64,000 nucleotides of DNA from Pyropia yezoensis (lineage: Eukaryota > Rhodophyta > Bangiophyceae > Bangiales > Bangiaceae). The translations under genes and the position numbers were made by a program. This document shows positions 54,127-64,000 of the stretch, in pieces; position 1 is the first letter of the stretch, and each line of letters starts with the position of its first letter. The stretch is from NCBI GenBank assembly GCA_009829735.1, contig CM020618.1, positions 13,622,568 through 13,686,567 on the forward strand, in the 5' to 3' direction. The notes under the pieces are model-generated. The model had not been told where the DNA came from. It saw nothing but the letters and a program-made list of their open reading frames with translations, and did not search any database.

Positions 54127-54352
54127 GGTGGCCAAGCGGCAAGGGCGACCAAGGGGCAAGGGCGGCCAAGGGGCAAGGGCGGCCAAGGCGCAAGGGCGGC
54201 CAAGGCGGGCGGCCAAGCGGCAAGGGCGACTAAGAGGCAAGGGCGGCCAAGGCGGGCGGCCAAGCGGCAAGGGCGACCAAGAGGCAAGGGCGGCCAAGGT
54301 GCGCGTCCAAGCGGCAAGGAAGACCAAGGGGCAAGGGCGGCCAAGGTGGGCG
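54127..54352. repeat. Short-unit minisatellite
   Basis: Imperfect direct repeats of an 18-bp unit, GGCAAGGGCGGCCAAGGG, with higher-order variants containing GGCGGGCGGCCAAGC. It begins just outside the copy 3 terminus. Confidence 0.9.
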
Positions 54353-55001
54353 CGAGGATGCCGGCCAGTCGGCCACGTCCCCACGCTTCGCCTGTTGGTA
54401 TTGTATCAGTCGTAGACTTCTTTGCGCGTTGACGGGCGGCCAAGGCGGCACAGAGAGCATATGGCAAGGTCGGTGTGGGTGGTTGCCCACGGTCCTCGCG
54501 GGTGTGGCGGGCAAGGTTGTTCCGGTGGCGGCCCGTGGTGTGGCCGGAGCTCCGATGAGTGCGTGGAGGCCGCTCGGCCGGTAGTGGGTCACAATCGTAG
54601 CCCACGGTAGACCAACATGGTCGATGGTCGGTAGACCAAGACGATACTCGCATCACGTCGCCAGTGTAAGCGTGCTTTGTGGACCATGATGGTCAAACGA
54701 CCTTGTCCGCGACCCTCAAAAAGGTCGTTCCGCTAAAGATGTGACGACGCCGGAGGTCGCGAAGAAGACGCCGAGCTTGGTGCCTCTTGTGCACCGACGT
54801 CACGGTGAGGACGGTAGTCCTATCGACGAAGACGACGGTGACGTCGACGGGATCGAACACGGGATCTTCAGGTTAAAATTCGTACGCGATGCCAATAGGC
54901 AACAACGTCAGTATTGACTGCTGCGAGAGTTTTAGCAACCATGTTCATCATGCTCAGCCTAGATGGCGGTGCGTTGAGACAGGTGCCACTTGGCTAGCCC
55001 G
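54353..55001. other. Spacer, no gene recognised
   Basis: Non-coding. Some inverted repeats are present: AACGACCTT...AAGGTCGTT at about 54687-54728, AGGAC-GGTA-GTCCT near 54812, and TGCC-AATA-GGCA near 54888. They resemble the hairpin style of the element at 61772-64000. I found no match here to the LTR at 61422-61771. Confidence 0.4.
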
Positions 55002-55619
55002 TCAGTCTTGTTCGTGCTTGAGTCTTGTGCGTTTGCACTGGAACAGGAAGGCAGTCTTTGCCCATTCCGTTGTCGTTGCGTTAGACTTGAGCAGCGGCAT
55101 GAGTATTTTATACTCTTGACAGAGCCCCTTGGCTTTTGCGAACCATGTGGCGTGTTCCCAACGTGGGGTGACCAGGAGTGTGTCCTTTGGACTGGTTTGT
55201 ATCTCTGCGACCACCTGCGCGAGAGTGTGGGTGGGGGGTATCCGAAGGCACATGCCTTGTGAGTGGGGTTGCTCGTGGGGAGTGACGTGCTTCTCGGGTT
55301 GGTAACTCAACCGGCCATAGTGCCTTGTGAGTTCCGGGAGTTCTCCGAGTGGTCCCCATGTGGGGAAGGTGAAGTTCCGACATGCCCAAGGCAATGTTGA
55401 CTTCATGCAGTACACAGGAATGTTCTCATGAACAGAGCGGTCTGCGTTGTCCCATTGGACATTAGCCTGTTCCACCCCCCATGGGTCGACGTAGACCGCG
55501 AGGATGTTGGGCTGCCAAATAGTGGCGCTAGCGCAAGTGAGCGCGGCAAGTCCAGTAGCCAAGGCAACCTTGGTGGTCGGCTTGCGAGGTTTTCGCCACG
55601 TGTATCCAAGTATTTCTAC
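55002..55619 (-). CDS. C-terminal extension after the gypsy chromodomain
   Basis: The pol frame stays open for about 200 residues beyond the chromodomain. It has a hydrophobic helix (KVALATGLAALTCASATIW) and AVYVDPWG. A segment LRIPPTHTLAQVVAEI is followed by TLLVTPRWEHATWF, and the end is CKRTRLKHEQD at 55002. The PP...LLVTPRW...W pattern recalls the Dam-like domain at the end of some retroelement polyproteins such as DIRS; this is a weak, unsearched resemblance. An envelope-like or unrelated host fusion is also possible. Confidence 0.45.
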   Translation of the reverse strand, partial: VEILGYTWRKPRKPTTKVALATGLAALTCASATIWQPNILAVYVDPWGVEQANVQWDNADRSVHENIPVYCMKSTLPWACRNFTFPTWGPLGELPELTRHYGRLSYQPEKHVTPHEQPHSQGMCLRIPPTHTLAQVVAEIQTSPKDTLLVTPRWEHATWFAKAKGLCQEYKILMPLLKSNATTTEWAKTAFLFQCKRTRLKHEQD

Positions 55620-57478
55620 CTTCTTGGACCTCAAATGTCGAATGACTAAGTTACGTGGCAGGTTCTCAACCGGTTCCCACATGTCGTCCTTGGGGGTATA
55701 GTCATACTATCGCACCTTGAATTCGTAGGAATCACCGGTCTTACGATGAGACACGAGCTTGTCGATGACGTACTCGTCGTGGACAGTCGGCTCGGGTCGT
55801 GGTTTGTCAAACCCATCGAGCAGTGGGTGCGGTGCGGACTCTTCCGCGTCGTCCGGGCGTGGTGCCGCAGTGGCGTGGTCGCTGTTGATGCGCTTCTCAA
55901 TTCCATCGACGTCGATGACAAACGTTGACTCGTCGGCGTCGACGACGATGAACTGTCCAATGGCCTTGCTCTGCAGCTTATTAGCTCGCTGGTGGTTTGT
56001 CGTGTAGACATAATCACCGATCTTGATCTTACGGTTGCGATCCCCGATGTGGGCATCGAAGTTACGCTTGTAACGTTGTTGCGTCTTTGTAAGCGCTCTG
56101 ACAACGGCAGGTATCTGCAGTCTCAGTCGGGCCATGAACTCTCGCTTCCTGGCGAGTGGGGAGCCGTCACTCAGCGTGCCGCGCGGGGTGAGGGGTGTGC
56201 CAGGTGGCAAGTTGCGGACTGACAAGTTCGGCACGCGACGTGGGATGACCAGTTCGAATGGTGTCAGTCCTGTGAACCGATGTGGTTGGCTGTTGTAAGC
56301 CATAGAGAGAACGGGCAGAAGCTCGTCCCAGCGCTTGGGGTCCTCCGTGACGTAGTGTCGAAGTTGGGTAGCAATCGCACGATTGTACCTTTCCACTTGA
56401 CCATTGGTCTGCGGGTGGTACGCGGTAGTGCGCACCGTCTCAACACCGAGTACCTTCATCACAGCGATGAAGAAGTTCGACATGAACTGTGGGCCTTGAT
56501 CGGATAAGATCTTGTCCGGGGGTCCATAGCACGCGATCCAGTGCTCAATAACGGCGGCGGATGAGACCGAGATGGCAGTGATGGTCTTCAGTGCTCTGCA
56601 CTTGGTGAGCTTGGCGAACCGGTCGGTAATGACCAAGATGAAGCGGTTTCCGCTCTTACTCGCAGGCAACGGGCCAAGGATGTCAATTGACAACTCGGTC
56701 AATGGTTCCGAAGCTGGGAACAGGGTGAGTGGTGTCGTATGCTTTCGCATCGCCAACCGGTTTTGTGCACAAGTGGTGCAGTTGGTGATAGTGCTGTGGA
56801 TATCGGATATCATGGACGGACAGTAGAACTTTCTTCTCATGGTAAAGTACATCTTGTTCATGCCCGGGTGGGCGGCGGAGGTCGACATGTGTTGGAGCTT
56901 CAAGATGTTTTCTTGTTGAGACTTTGGTATGACCAGTTGGTTTCCATAGGGTGTCTTGCGACGCAGCGCGTTGTCGTCGTCAATGATGAACGACTTGTGA
57001 CCTCCCTTGGCGATGCTGTCCATGATTGACTTGCAGAAATCATCCGATTGCTGCTTGTCTATGACATCGTAGTAGTCGGCGGGTGTCGGGTCGGACTTAC
57101 CCGTGTACCGATGGGTTTGAACGCCGTGTGCCGTCTGGGCAACCGCCAGGCATGGAATGTCATCGTTGATGGGTTCAGTGACTGCGTTGTTGTCCGCTCT
57201 GGACAGAAAGTCGGGCAAGTGGTGACTGGCACCAGGCTTGTACTTGAGCTCGAAGTCAAACTCCGCTAGGCGCATACGCCATCGCATTAGACGCCCGCTT
57301 GAATCGGCAGTGCTGTATATCCAGCTAAGGCTCTGGTGGTCCGAGCGGATCACAAAGCGTTGACCTTCGAGGAAGTGCCTCAATTTAGGACAGCCCACAC
57401 GATGCCTAGGCATTCTCTCTCCGTTGTGGAGTAGTTGAGCTCTACTGTGTTGAGTGCTCAGCTCCAATAACCAACTGG
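55620..57478 (-). pseudogene. RNase H end, integrase and chromodomain of gypsy pol
   Basis: After a single-base shift near 57383 the RNase H continues (FVIRSDHQSLSWI, then FELKYKPGASHHLPDFLSRAD). The integrase has its HHCC zinc site (HMSTSAAHPG...CTTCAQ). The DDE core is SIDILGPLP, LSDQGPQF and YHPQTNGQVERYN. A GPY/F-like SH3 part precedes a chromodomain (DEYVIDKLVSHRKTGDSYEF...DDMWEPVENLP). A TAG at 55707-55709 replaces the usual Trp codon in the middle of the chromodomain. Confidence 0.85.
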
Positions 57479-59454
57479 TTATAGGTCGCCGTCATCGTCC
57501 GATTGGAGCAGCGTGCACCCAAGTTGATACGCACTTGCATCGACATCCAGTGTCAGTTGACGTCCGGCCTTTGGTAAGGCTAAGATGAGAGGGTGCACCA
57601 GGGCGTCACGGAGGTCTTCGAAGGCGGCCTGCTCCTCATCTGAGGGTGGCGCCAAGTCCGGTGGGACTTCCTTCTTTGTCAACGCGTTGAGCGGTCGTGC
57701 TCGCTCAGTGAAGTCGACTGCAAATCGTCGGTAGATGTTGCACATGCCGAGGAAACTCTTGAGTTGGGTCTTGGTCTCGGGGAATGTCGCGTGACGCAGC
57801 GCCTCCGTGTTCTTGTTAAGAATGTGGGGTTTGCCAGGCGTTATGCTGTGGCCGAGGTACTCCACCTCGTTGGAGAACCACTTGCACTTCTCAAGATTGA
57901 GGGTAACGCCCGCTTCCCTAAGTCGGGTGAGGACGGTGTCTACATCATGGATGTGCTGTTTGGCGGTTGCCGAAAATATGATGACGTCGTCTAAGTAGAC
58001 TAGGCAAACTTGCCACTTGAGTCCGGACAGGATAATATCCAGGGCTCGTTTGAAAGTTGCCGGCGCGTTGGTCAAGCCGAATGGCATTGTTGTCCAGTCG
58101 AAGTTGCCGTAGTGCGTCGAGAAGGCCGTCTTTTCTTGGTCCTCCTTTCGCAGGGGTACTTGCCAATACCCGGCAGTGCAGTCGAGAGACGTGAAGACCT
58201 TGGCGTCTCCGAGGGAGTCAAGGCAGTCCTCCATACGAGGAAGTGGGTGCGCATCCTTCTTGGTGACGCTTTTCAATCGTCGATAATCGACGCAGAACCG
58301 GGCCTTCCCGTTCTTCTTCGGGACAATGACGACGGGACTGGCCCAGTCACTGTGGCTGGGTTTGATAACCTTGAGCTTCAACATCTTGTTGATCTGGTCG
58401 ACGATGATCGCCCGTTTGAACGCACCGGCTCGGTGTGGTTGAGCTCGTATGTGGGCGACCCCTGGTGGGGTGACGATGGCATGCTCAGTAGCGTGTATGA
58501 CTCCGAGAGTCCCGTCCCACATCTTGCCGTGTTTGGCTAGCATCGTCTTGATTTGCGCATGCAAATACTCTGGCGCATCTTGCAGGTCAATGTCGTCGAG
58601 TGACGGTTTTGTTTGCTCGTCCTTCGGCGCCGCCGGGTCGTCTTTCTCCGTTGGAGCCGTGAGTACCTGACCGAGGTGTTGTTCGGCGAACGCCACGATG
58701 CTGCCCTTGCAGATGATGGTCATGTCTGGCCCAAAGTTGCACACCTTCACCAGGAATGATTCGTTCGGGTTGACTGTTGCAACTCCTCGGGCAATTGCCA
58801 TTGACTTGTGTCTGCAAAGACGTGCGTTTGGCTGCAGCGTAACCAGGCCGGGTACTTCGCATCTGACCATGATCCATTGTTCGGTCTTGCCGTTGATTCG
58901 TGTTTGCTTACTCGCGCGGACCTTGGATGATCCTTCGGACCATTGTGGTTCCGTAACATTGTTGTACTGGATGCCCGAGATGGGAGAGTGAGCCGTCGAA
59001 CGATCGTTCGAGGATTGCCAAACGATACGTTCGAGTCGGGGCCAGATTGACTCCACGTGCTTGTCCACAAACTCGGTGCCGAGGATGCATTTGACGGACA
59101 GGTTTGGGTTAACGTAGAAACGTTCAAAGGCTTGAACCCCCCCGGTATCAATAAACAGGTGGATGCCTTGTGGCGCGTTGATCGTTTGCCCATTGGCATC
59201 AACCATGTGCGGGGCATTGTGCAAAGTTGTCGCGTGCTCACGCCAATGTGGCGGCAAGACATCCGGTCGGATGAGGTTGACACCTGCCCCGGTGTCAAGT
59301 ATGGGCCTTAAGCTTCGCGTATTCGCTAGCTCAGTGCCGATACAGGCTGCGATCTCATAGTGCCGATGGGCTTTGCTTAGGGTCTTGGTGATCTTACGTC
59401 TTGCGAGTCGTTTGGGCAAGGGTGCGTCGGGGACACTGCCCGCCGGTCCTCGAC
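57479..59454 (-). pseudogene. Protease, reverse transcriptase and RNase H start of gypsy pol
   Basis: The aspartic protease site is PILDTGAGVNLI. The RT is complete, with KARFCVDYRRLKSVT, FTSLDCTAGYWQVPL, FGLTNAPATF and the catalytic CLVYLDDVIIFS. The connection reads SFLGMCNIYRRF. RNase H begins LTLDVDASAYQLGCTLLQ and then meets TAA at 57479-57481 and TGA at 57458-57460. The frame differs from gag, which is usual for a frameshift-expressed pol. Confidence 0.85.
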
Positions 59455-61201
59455 TTACTCGTTTTTTGAGTCAGCCTTGCCGTCACCAACGTCATCGCTC
59501 TCTTCCTCGTCCGAGTCTGGGAGGACTTCGTTCTCGACGATAGCGTTGATTTGGTCGCGGACCGAGTCGTCAATGAGTGCCATCACTCTTGCTTGGCGTC
59601 GGTCACGACGGGGCTTTGGGCACTGAGAGGCAAAGTGCCCAGGCTCGTTACAGTTGTAACAAATGTCGGTAGCCCGCGGCCTCGGGGTGTCTGTTCGAGC
59701 GGCCTTAATAGGCGCATAAGGTCGGTCGACCGTCCGAGTGGGGGGGGGTGTTGCAGCGCTCGAGTCGATTCGACTTACCTTGATGAGGGGCGGGCGACTG
59801 GCCTTGATTGACTGACGCAGTCGGTTAGCGCCCTCCCAGAACCCTTGGGCAACCGCAACCGTGTCTGCCATGGGGCGATCTGGGAACTGGCTGTCCAGAA
59901 CACGGACGTTCGGCTTGATCAGGTCGGAAAGACCGTTGATGAAAACATCTTTCACATCTTGAGCGGAGAAGAGGCCACAGAGGCGGTCGCACGACGCTTC
60001 CACGCGGGTGCCGAACGTGCGTGGGACCTCCGTGTCCAGTTGGGTCATCGTAATGATGTCATGGTACGCCGTTGCCAAAGCGGCATGAGTTGCGTATTTC
60101 TTGAGAAGCCAGTTGACTCCTTCACCATACGTGGTAAGTTCGTAGTGCTTGCCACGAACAATCGTGTTGACCGCGCTAGCGAATGAGCGCTTAGCGGCTC
60201 CCGCCAGCCGGAAGGCAATGAGTGGGAACGCCCGACCGTGGGTCAACCCTGCGGCATCGCAGGCTCTGCGGAACGTCGTGAGGAAGGTGAAGACACCCAG
60301 GGGGTCTCCACCGTTGAAGGTCTCTTGTCCTTGGAACGCGCCGTCGAGACGCTTGTTCATCTTGCTTGTATCTCTCACCATAGATGGTGTATACTTAGTG
60401 CTCCGTCGGAGAAGGAAGTAGGTCCGGTAGTCCAAGAGTGACTTAAAGCGGCTGTTGCCGGGTCTAATGACCATCTTGCGATCGCCCAACTCCGTGGGTC
60501 CGGAGTGGGGCGCGGGTCGGCGCCGGTGCCTGCGCACGTCGACGGTGTGCGTCCGAGCTATCCGTAGTGGACTCCGTGCTTGACGGGCTCGGGCTTGACT
60601 GTGGGGTGGGGTCCCGGCCACCGTCATCAGTTTCGTCCGAAGACGAGAAAGACGAGGATGATGACTTGTCGGATGACAGCCCATCATCAGAGGATGATGC
60701 GTCTCCCTCCCGTGCGTCATGAAGCTTAGTCGTGGCCTTTGCTGTAAGGTCCTCGACCTGGCCCTCAAGCGCGCGGATCCGACGATTCTTCGACTGAAGA
60801 TTGCCAATGGGCAGAATTGTCTGAGAGGCCGCTTGGGTCTTCGGCTTCACGTCCATCTTGCCCATCAGCTGTCGGTTCGACGTCGTCCGTTGACGAAACG
60901 TCTCATTTGAGGGTGGCTTTCTCAGCTCCTCAAGAGTAGTTGCCAGTCTGGTGTTAGACTCCTCCAACGCCTTGTTGGTAACTTCTTGGGCCTCAAGACG
61001 GTCGCGAAGTGTCTCCACCACCGCCTTCAAGCTCTCCAACTTAAAGGTAGTGACATCCTCCAAGTCAGGGTTGGGGGGGGTAACTTCAGGGGCCGGAGGG
61101 CGGCTTGTTCCGCTCCCTCCGCCTGGTGGCGTGTAACCCGAAGGCAGGGCGATCCCCTTACCCTTCGAGCGCCGAGCGCCATCAGGAGCTCCCGAAGCCA
61201 T
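59455..61201 (-). pseudogene. Gag of the gypsy element (frameshifted)
   Basis: Structural protein that packages the element RNA. The first frame (61201-60464) gives a Pro/Gly-rich start, a predicted coiled coil (ESLKAVVETLRDRLEAQEV) and a Ser/Asp linker. The capsid-like part (LLDYRTYFLLRR, TYGEGVNWLLKKYAT) and the CCHC knuckle CYNCNEPGHFASQC continue in a second frame to 59455. The shift is near 60500. The knuckle is complete. Confidence 0.8.
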
Positions 61202-61403
61202 GTCGCAACCCGGCGTAACGTGTGTCGGCGCGCCCCGCGTTACCGACCAAAAGGTCCCCGTGGCATGACGCCCAGCGTCGTCCAGCCTTCACCAATCGGT
61301 GTAGTCGCCCAGCAACACCCGATCGAGAGATCGTCACACACGCTGCCACAAGGCACCAAGGAACACGTACGAGCGTACGGCAGCACCGCACACAAGCAGT
61401 AAT

Positions 61404-61420
61404 CCCCTGATGCTCCACCA
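61404..61420 (-). other. Putative tRNA primer binding site
   Basis: The minus strand reads TGGTGGAGCATCAGGGG directly after the LTR end, the position and TGG start expected for a retrotransposon primer site. The tRNA is not identified. Confidence 0.5.
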
Positions 61421-61421
61421 A

Positions 61422-61771
61422 TGTGGAATAAGTGTTGATCAATAAAAGGATATGGGACCGACCGACGCCCGGAAGGGAAAGAGACAGCTATTACCGTAAA
61501 GGAAAAGAAGACAATCCTTTAGCTCTCAGACGTTCGATGGGGAGCAAGCCGGCCGAGCGGCGGCGGCGAGCCCCCACGTCGCAGATAAGGGCGAAATAAC
61601 ATGCTGGTCGAGCGACCGAGCGGAGGCCAGGCGGCCGATCGCTACGAGCATGGCAATCAACATAAAAGATCCCTCCAAGGCAAGGACAGATAAACAATAC
61701 AAAACAAAAGTAGTCCCCCAAAGGGCGAGCCACAAGTGGGCCCATACCGACAAGGTTGGGGCCACCAGTCA
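61422..61771 (-). repeat. Putative 5' LTR of the minus-strand gypsy element
   Basis: The boundaries are inferred. On the minus strand it starts TGACTGGTGG and ends TTATTCCACA (TG...CA). One base separates it from the primer binding site. Without a second LTR copy the length (350 bp) is provisional. Confidence 0.45.
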
Positions 61772-61844
61772 GGGGGGCTACTAGCCAAACAATACCGGAA
61801 TTCGGTACAAAGGGCGGATATGCTACAGTTCCTCCGTACCTTCG

Positions 61845-62177
61845 TTGTACGGGGGGAAGGCCAAAGTTGGCGCTGATGCGGGGAGGGAGCGTTTAAATCG
61901 CTACCCCAGCCTGGCTTGTAATAGCCATGAGCATTCTACGCGCCGCTGTCCCGACCTTAGTATCGAGACGCGGGCTAAGTTCGAAAAAGCCCGTAAGGAG
62001 CGCGCTTGGGTTGAGGGCCGTACCCCGCGGGGTACGGCGGGGACAGCGCAGCCCGTAGCGGTTGTCACTGAGGGGGGGCCTTCTGGCGCCCCTAAAGGGG
62101 GGCCTAGCCCCCACGGGAATACCAAAGAGTCAGAGGACTCTTCATCTGAGCATACCCCCTCCTCAAAAAACGATTAA
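61845..62177 (+). pseudogene. Gag C-terminal fragment of the second gypsy element
   Basis: The open frame holds a zinc knuckle with spacing C-x2-C-x4-H-x4-C, but the first Cys is Ser (SLACNSHEHSTRRC). A charged tail ends SSKND. The frame has no good start codon and the N-terminal gag is missing. A perfect 20-bp palindrome overlaps it at 62018-62037. Confidence 0.7.
62018..62037. repeat. Perfect 20-bp palindrome
   Basis: CCGTACCCCGCGGGGTACGG is self-complementary over all 20 bases, within the gag fragment. It is one of about 30 inverted repeats in this element. Confidence 0.95.
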
Positions 62178-64000
62178 GGGGGAGGCCTGATGAGGAATAT
62201 TCCTCCCCCGGGGAAGAGGATGTCGTGTTGAAACGCATCTTACCCCGACCGGTCACCACCCACGGCTTATCAATTAGCCGTACGGCTTTTTATTACTAAG
62301 GGATATGAATGGGCGACGAGGGCCATCCTCGATACCGGGAGTGGCCCTTCACTCGTCCGGAAGCAGGCATTACCTCGGGGGTTCCCTATGGAACCCCTGG
62401 GAGACCTGGAAACCTTAAGATTTTATGATGTGAACGGGGGATGGCTCCCCATAGCGGGAAGCGTCACCCTGGGGGTCTGTGTGGGAAAACAAATCTCATA
62501 CATATCCTTTGGCGTGGTTCCGAATATGTGCGTCCCTGTTATCCTGGGGAACACACTCGTGGACCACGAAACTAAGAGTATTAACTCGGAGGACCAGACG
62601 GTCACCCTCTTATCGGGGGAGACCGTCCCCATCCTGCGAGGGGTTCAGAAGAACCCCCGCCGCAAGCCGAACAGGGAGGCGGTGTGTGCGTGTCCCCGGG
62701 GGGGGAACGCCCGCCTGGTCCTTACCCACAAGACGCTTACGCGTCCTGGTACGATTGCGCACGTTCAAGTTCGTGGCAACTTTCAAGGCCACGGATACAT
62801 CCGTGGCAAGAGCACATTGCACTCCATTCATGGAGCGCAACTGGCCGAGGGGCCCGCCACGCTTAAGCCTGGCCAGCCTACTACGGTACAGGTTATGAAT
62901 CCGACTAAGCGGCCGGTACGCTTACGTGCCGGCATGGCCATAGGACACATTACTGTGTTTGATGGCGTCAGCCAAGAGGCTTTCACCGAGGAGTTGCAGG
63001 ATCCGGAGCCGAAACCGGCTCCGAAAGAATCCTCCCTCGCCCCAGGTATAGACCTGGGGTAGGTGCCCGAAGGCCTACGAGCTAAGCTCACGGCACTTAT
63101 AGAGAGATATAATTCTCTCTGGGATGGCACCCTCGGGACTATCAAAGAGACAGTACACCGTATCCGGCTTAAGCCAGGAGCGGTCCCCGTCCGACAACAT
63201 CCCTATAAGTCTGGTCCTAGGACCCAACTAGTGGAAGAGGAGCAAGTCCGACGAATGGACTCGCTCGGGGTCATAGAACCCTCCCACGGGGAATGGGCTA
63301 GCCCCGTGGTAATCGTCCCCAAGCCTGGGGGCGGCAAACGATTTTGCATCGACTACCGTCGTCTTAATGAGATGACGGTGAAGGATGCATATCCTATCCC
63401 GCGTATGGACGAGTGCTTAGATTCACTCGGGAACGCCACCGTCTTTTCGACGTTGGATTGTAATGCTGGCTACTGGCAAATACCGGTAGCCAAGGAGGAC
63501 CGGCCGTTAACGGCCTTTATGTGCCACTCTGGCACTTGGCAGTGCAAGCGCCTCCCTTTTGGGTTGTGCAACGCACCAGCCACCTTTCAGCGTGCCATGG
63601 ACATGACCCTGGCAGGCGTGAAGTGGCAGATATGCCTCGTCTACTTGGATGACGTTATTGTCTTTTCCAAGTCGGCGGAGGATCATTTAGAGCACCTTGA
63701 GACGGTGCTCTCCCTCCTCAAGGCCCATGGGGTTTCCCTCAAGGCCAACAAGAGCCACCTTTTTCAAGAGGAAGTCGCCTACCTCGGCCATGTCATAAGA
63801 CCTGGCCGCGTTCTCGTATGCGGGAAAAATACGAGAGCGCTATGAGGGTTGCAATACCCTCGTACACAAACCCAGATGAAACGTTTTCTGGGGATGTGCG
63901 GCGTCTATCGGCGCTTCGTACGGGACTTCGCCAAGGTAGCGAAGCCCCTAACCGCGCTGACGAGTACCAAGCTTCCTACGAAGCTATCTTCCCCCACAGA
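62178..64000 (+). pseudogene. Protease and reverse transcriptase of the second gypsy element (partial)
   Basis: The protease site ILDTGSGPSLV is at about 62321-62353. A Gly/Thr-rich region follows, and the RT has FCIDYRRLNEMTVKDAYPIPR, FSTLDCNAGYWQIPV, FGLCNAPATFQR and CLVYLDDVIVFS. The connection KRFLGMCGVYRRF follows. One frame runs throughout but contains TAG at 63060-63062, between protease and RT, and TGA at 63843-63845, after RT. Each stop abuts a perfect hairpin. Readthrough or C-to-T decay could explain them. RNase H and integrase lie beyond the window. Confidence 0.85.
63040..63062 (+). other. Hairpin immediately before in-frame TAG
   Basis: CCCCAGGT-ATAG-ACCTGGGG (63040-63059) is a perfect 8-bp stem with a 4-base loop. 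The TAG stop follows with no spacer. Confidence 0.9.

Larger units (their letters stand above)
55002..61771 (-). mobile_element. Ty3/gypsy chromovirus, decayed
   Basis: On the minus strand the order is LTR (61771-61422), primer binding site, gag, protease, RT, RNase H, integrase, chromodomain and a C-terminal extension, the Ty3/gypsy order. The coding region is broken by a frameshift within gag, stops at 57479 and 57458, a frameshift near 57383 and a stop at 55707. No second LTR was found downstream, so the 3' end is lost or too diverged to see. Confidence 0.85.
61772..64000 (+). mobile_element. Second Ty3/gypsy element, 5'-truncated, leaves window
   Basis: Plus-strand remnant with the gag knuckle, protease and RT in order. 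It starts directly beside the LTR of the minus-strand element, which may have inserted into it. It is marked by dense short inverted repeats throughout. It continues past the window end. Confidence 0.85.

Noticed and set aside
54353-55001. 3' LTR of the minus-strand gypsy element
   Set aside because: No stretch resembling 61422-61771 could be found.

Overview
The window looks nuclear and eukaryotic. It is very GC-rich, has long G or C homopolymers, and its genes are split by spliceosomal introns (GTACGT, GTAAGC, GTATGG or GTGCGT donors; CAG acceptors). The proteins carry Gly/Ala/Pro/Glu low-complexity tracts. It holds class II transposons (a Plavaka/KDZ-type element and PIF/Harbinger) and chromodomain Ty3/gypsy retrotransposons. 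A GC-rich alga, perhaps a bangialean red alga such as Porphyra/Pyropia, is my best guess, with low confidence. Two 500-base N runs (11172-11671 and 40015-40514) are scaffold gaps, and many ORF breaks sit in homopolymers, so base-level errors are likely.

Layout. 1-6416: right part of a large Plavaka/KDZ-like DNA transposon (copy 1). 6417-7665: C-terminal half of a PIF/Harbinger Myb/SANT partner gene. 7960-8960: minisatellite. 9155-10930 (-): Harbinger transposase. 13214-19733 (-): a diacylglycerol-lipase-like (lipase class 3) gene swollen by low-complexity inserts, the one clear host gene. 19734-25984: no recognisable gene. 25985-28590: N-terminal half of a PIF partner gene. 28591-40014: copy 2 of the Plavaka/KDZ-like element, running into a gap. 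40515-54102: copy 3. 54127-54352: minisatellite. 55002-61771 (-): decayed Ty3/gypsy chromovirus. 61772-64000 (+): 5'-truncated second Ty3/gypsy element that leaves the window.

The Plavaka/KDZ-like element is about 14 kb. It carries two divergent genes. The first is a four-exon transposase; the copy 2 gene is uninterrupted and encodes 1043 aa, with D410, D618 and E796 as the likely catalytic triad. The second is a large four-exon accessory gene of unknown function, with Ala-rich VNTRs, RGG-like repeats, a conserved globular core and an acidic tail. About 3 kb of GC-rich minisatellite and an AT-richer end follow the accessory gene. The two PIF gene halves abut opposite ends of Plavaka copies, and the protein alignment joins exactly across the break. 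This says the Plavaka element inserted into a Harbinger partner gene.

The most unusual signal is at 61790-64000. The second gypsy element is saturated with perfect short inverted repeats (about 30 in 2.2 kb, stems up to 10 bp) laid over its coding sequence. Its two in-frame stop codons lie directly against such hairpins.
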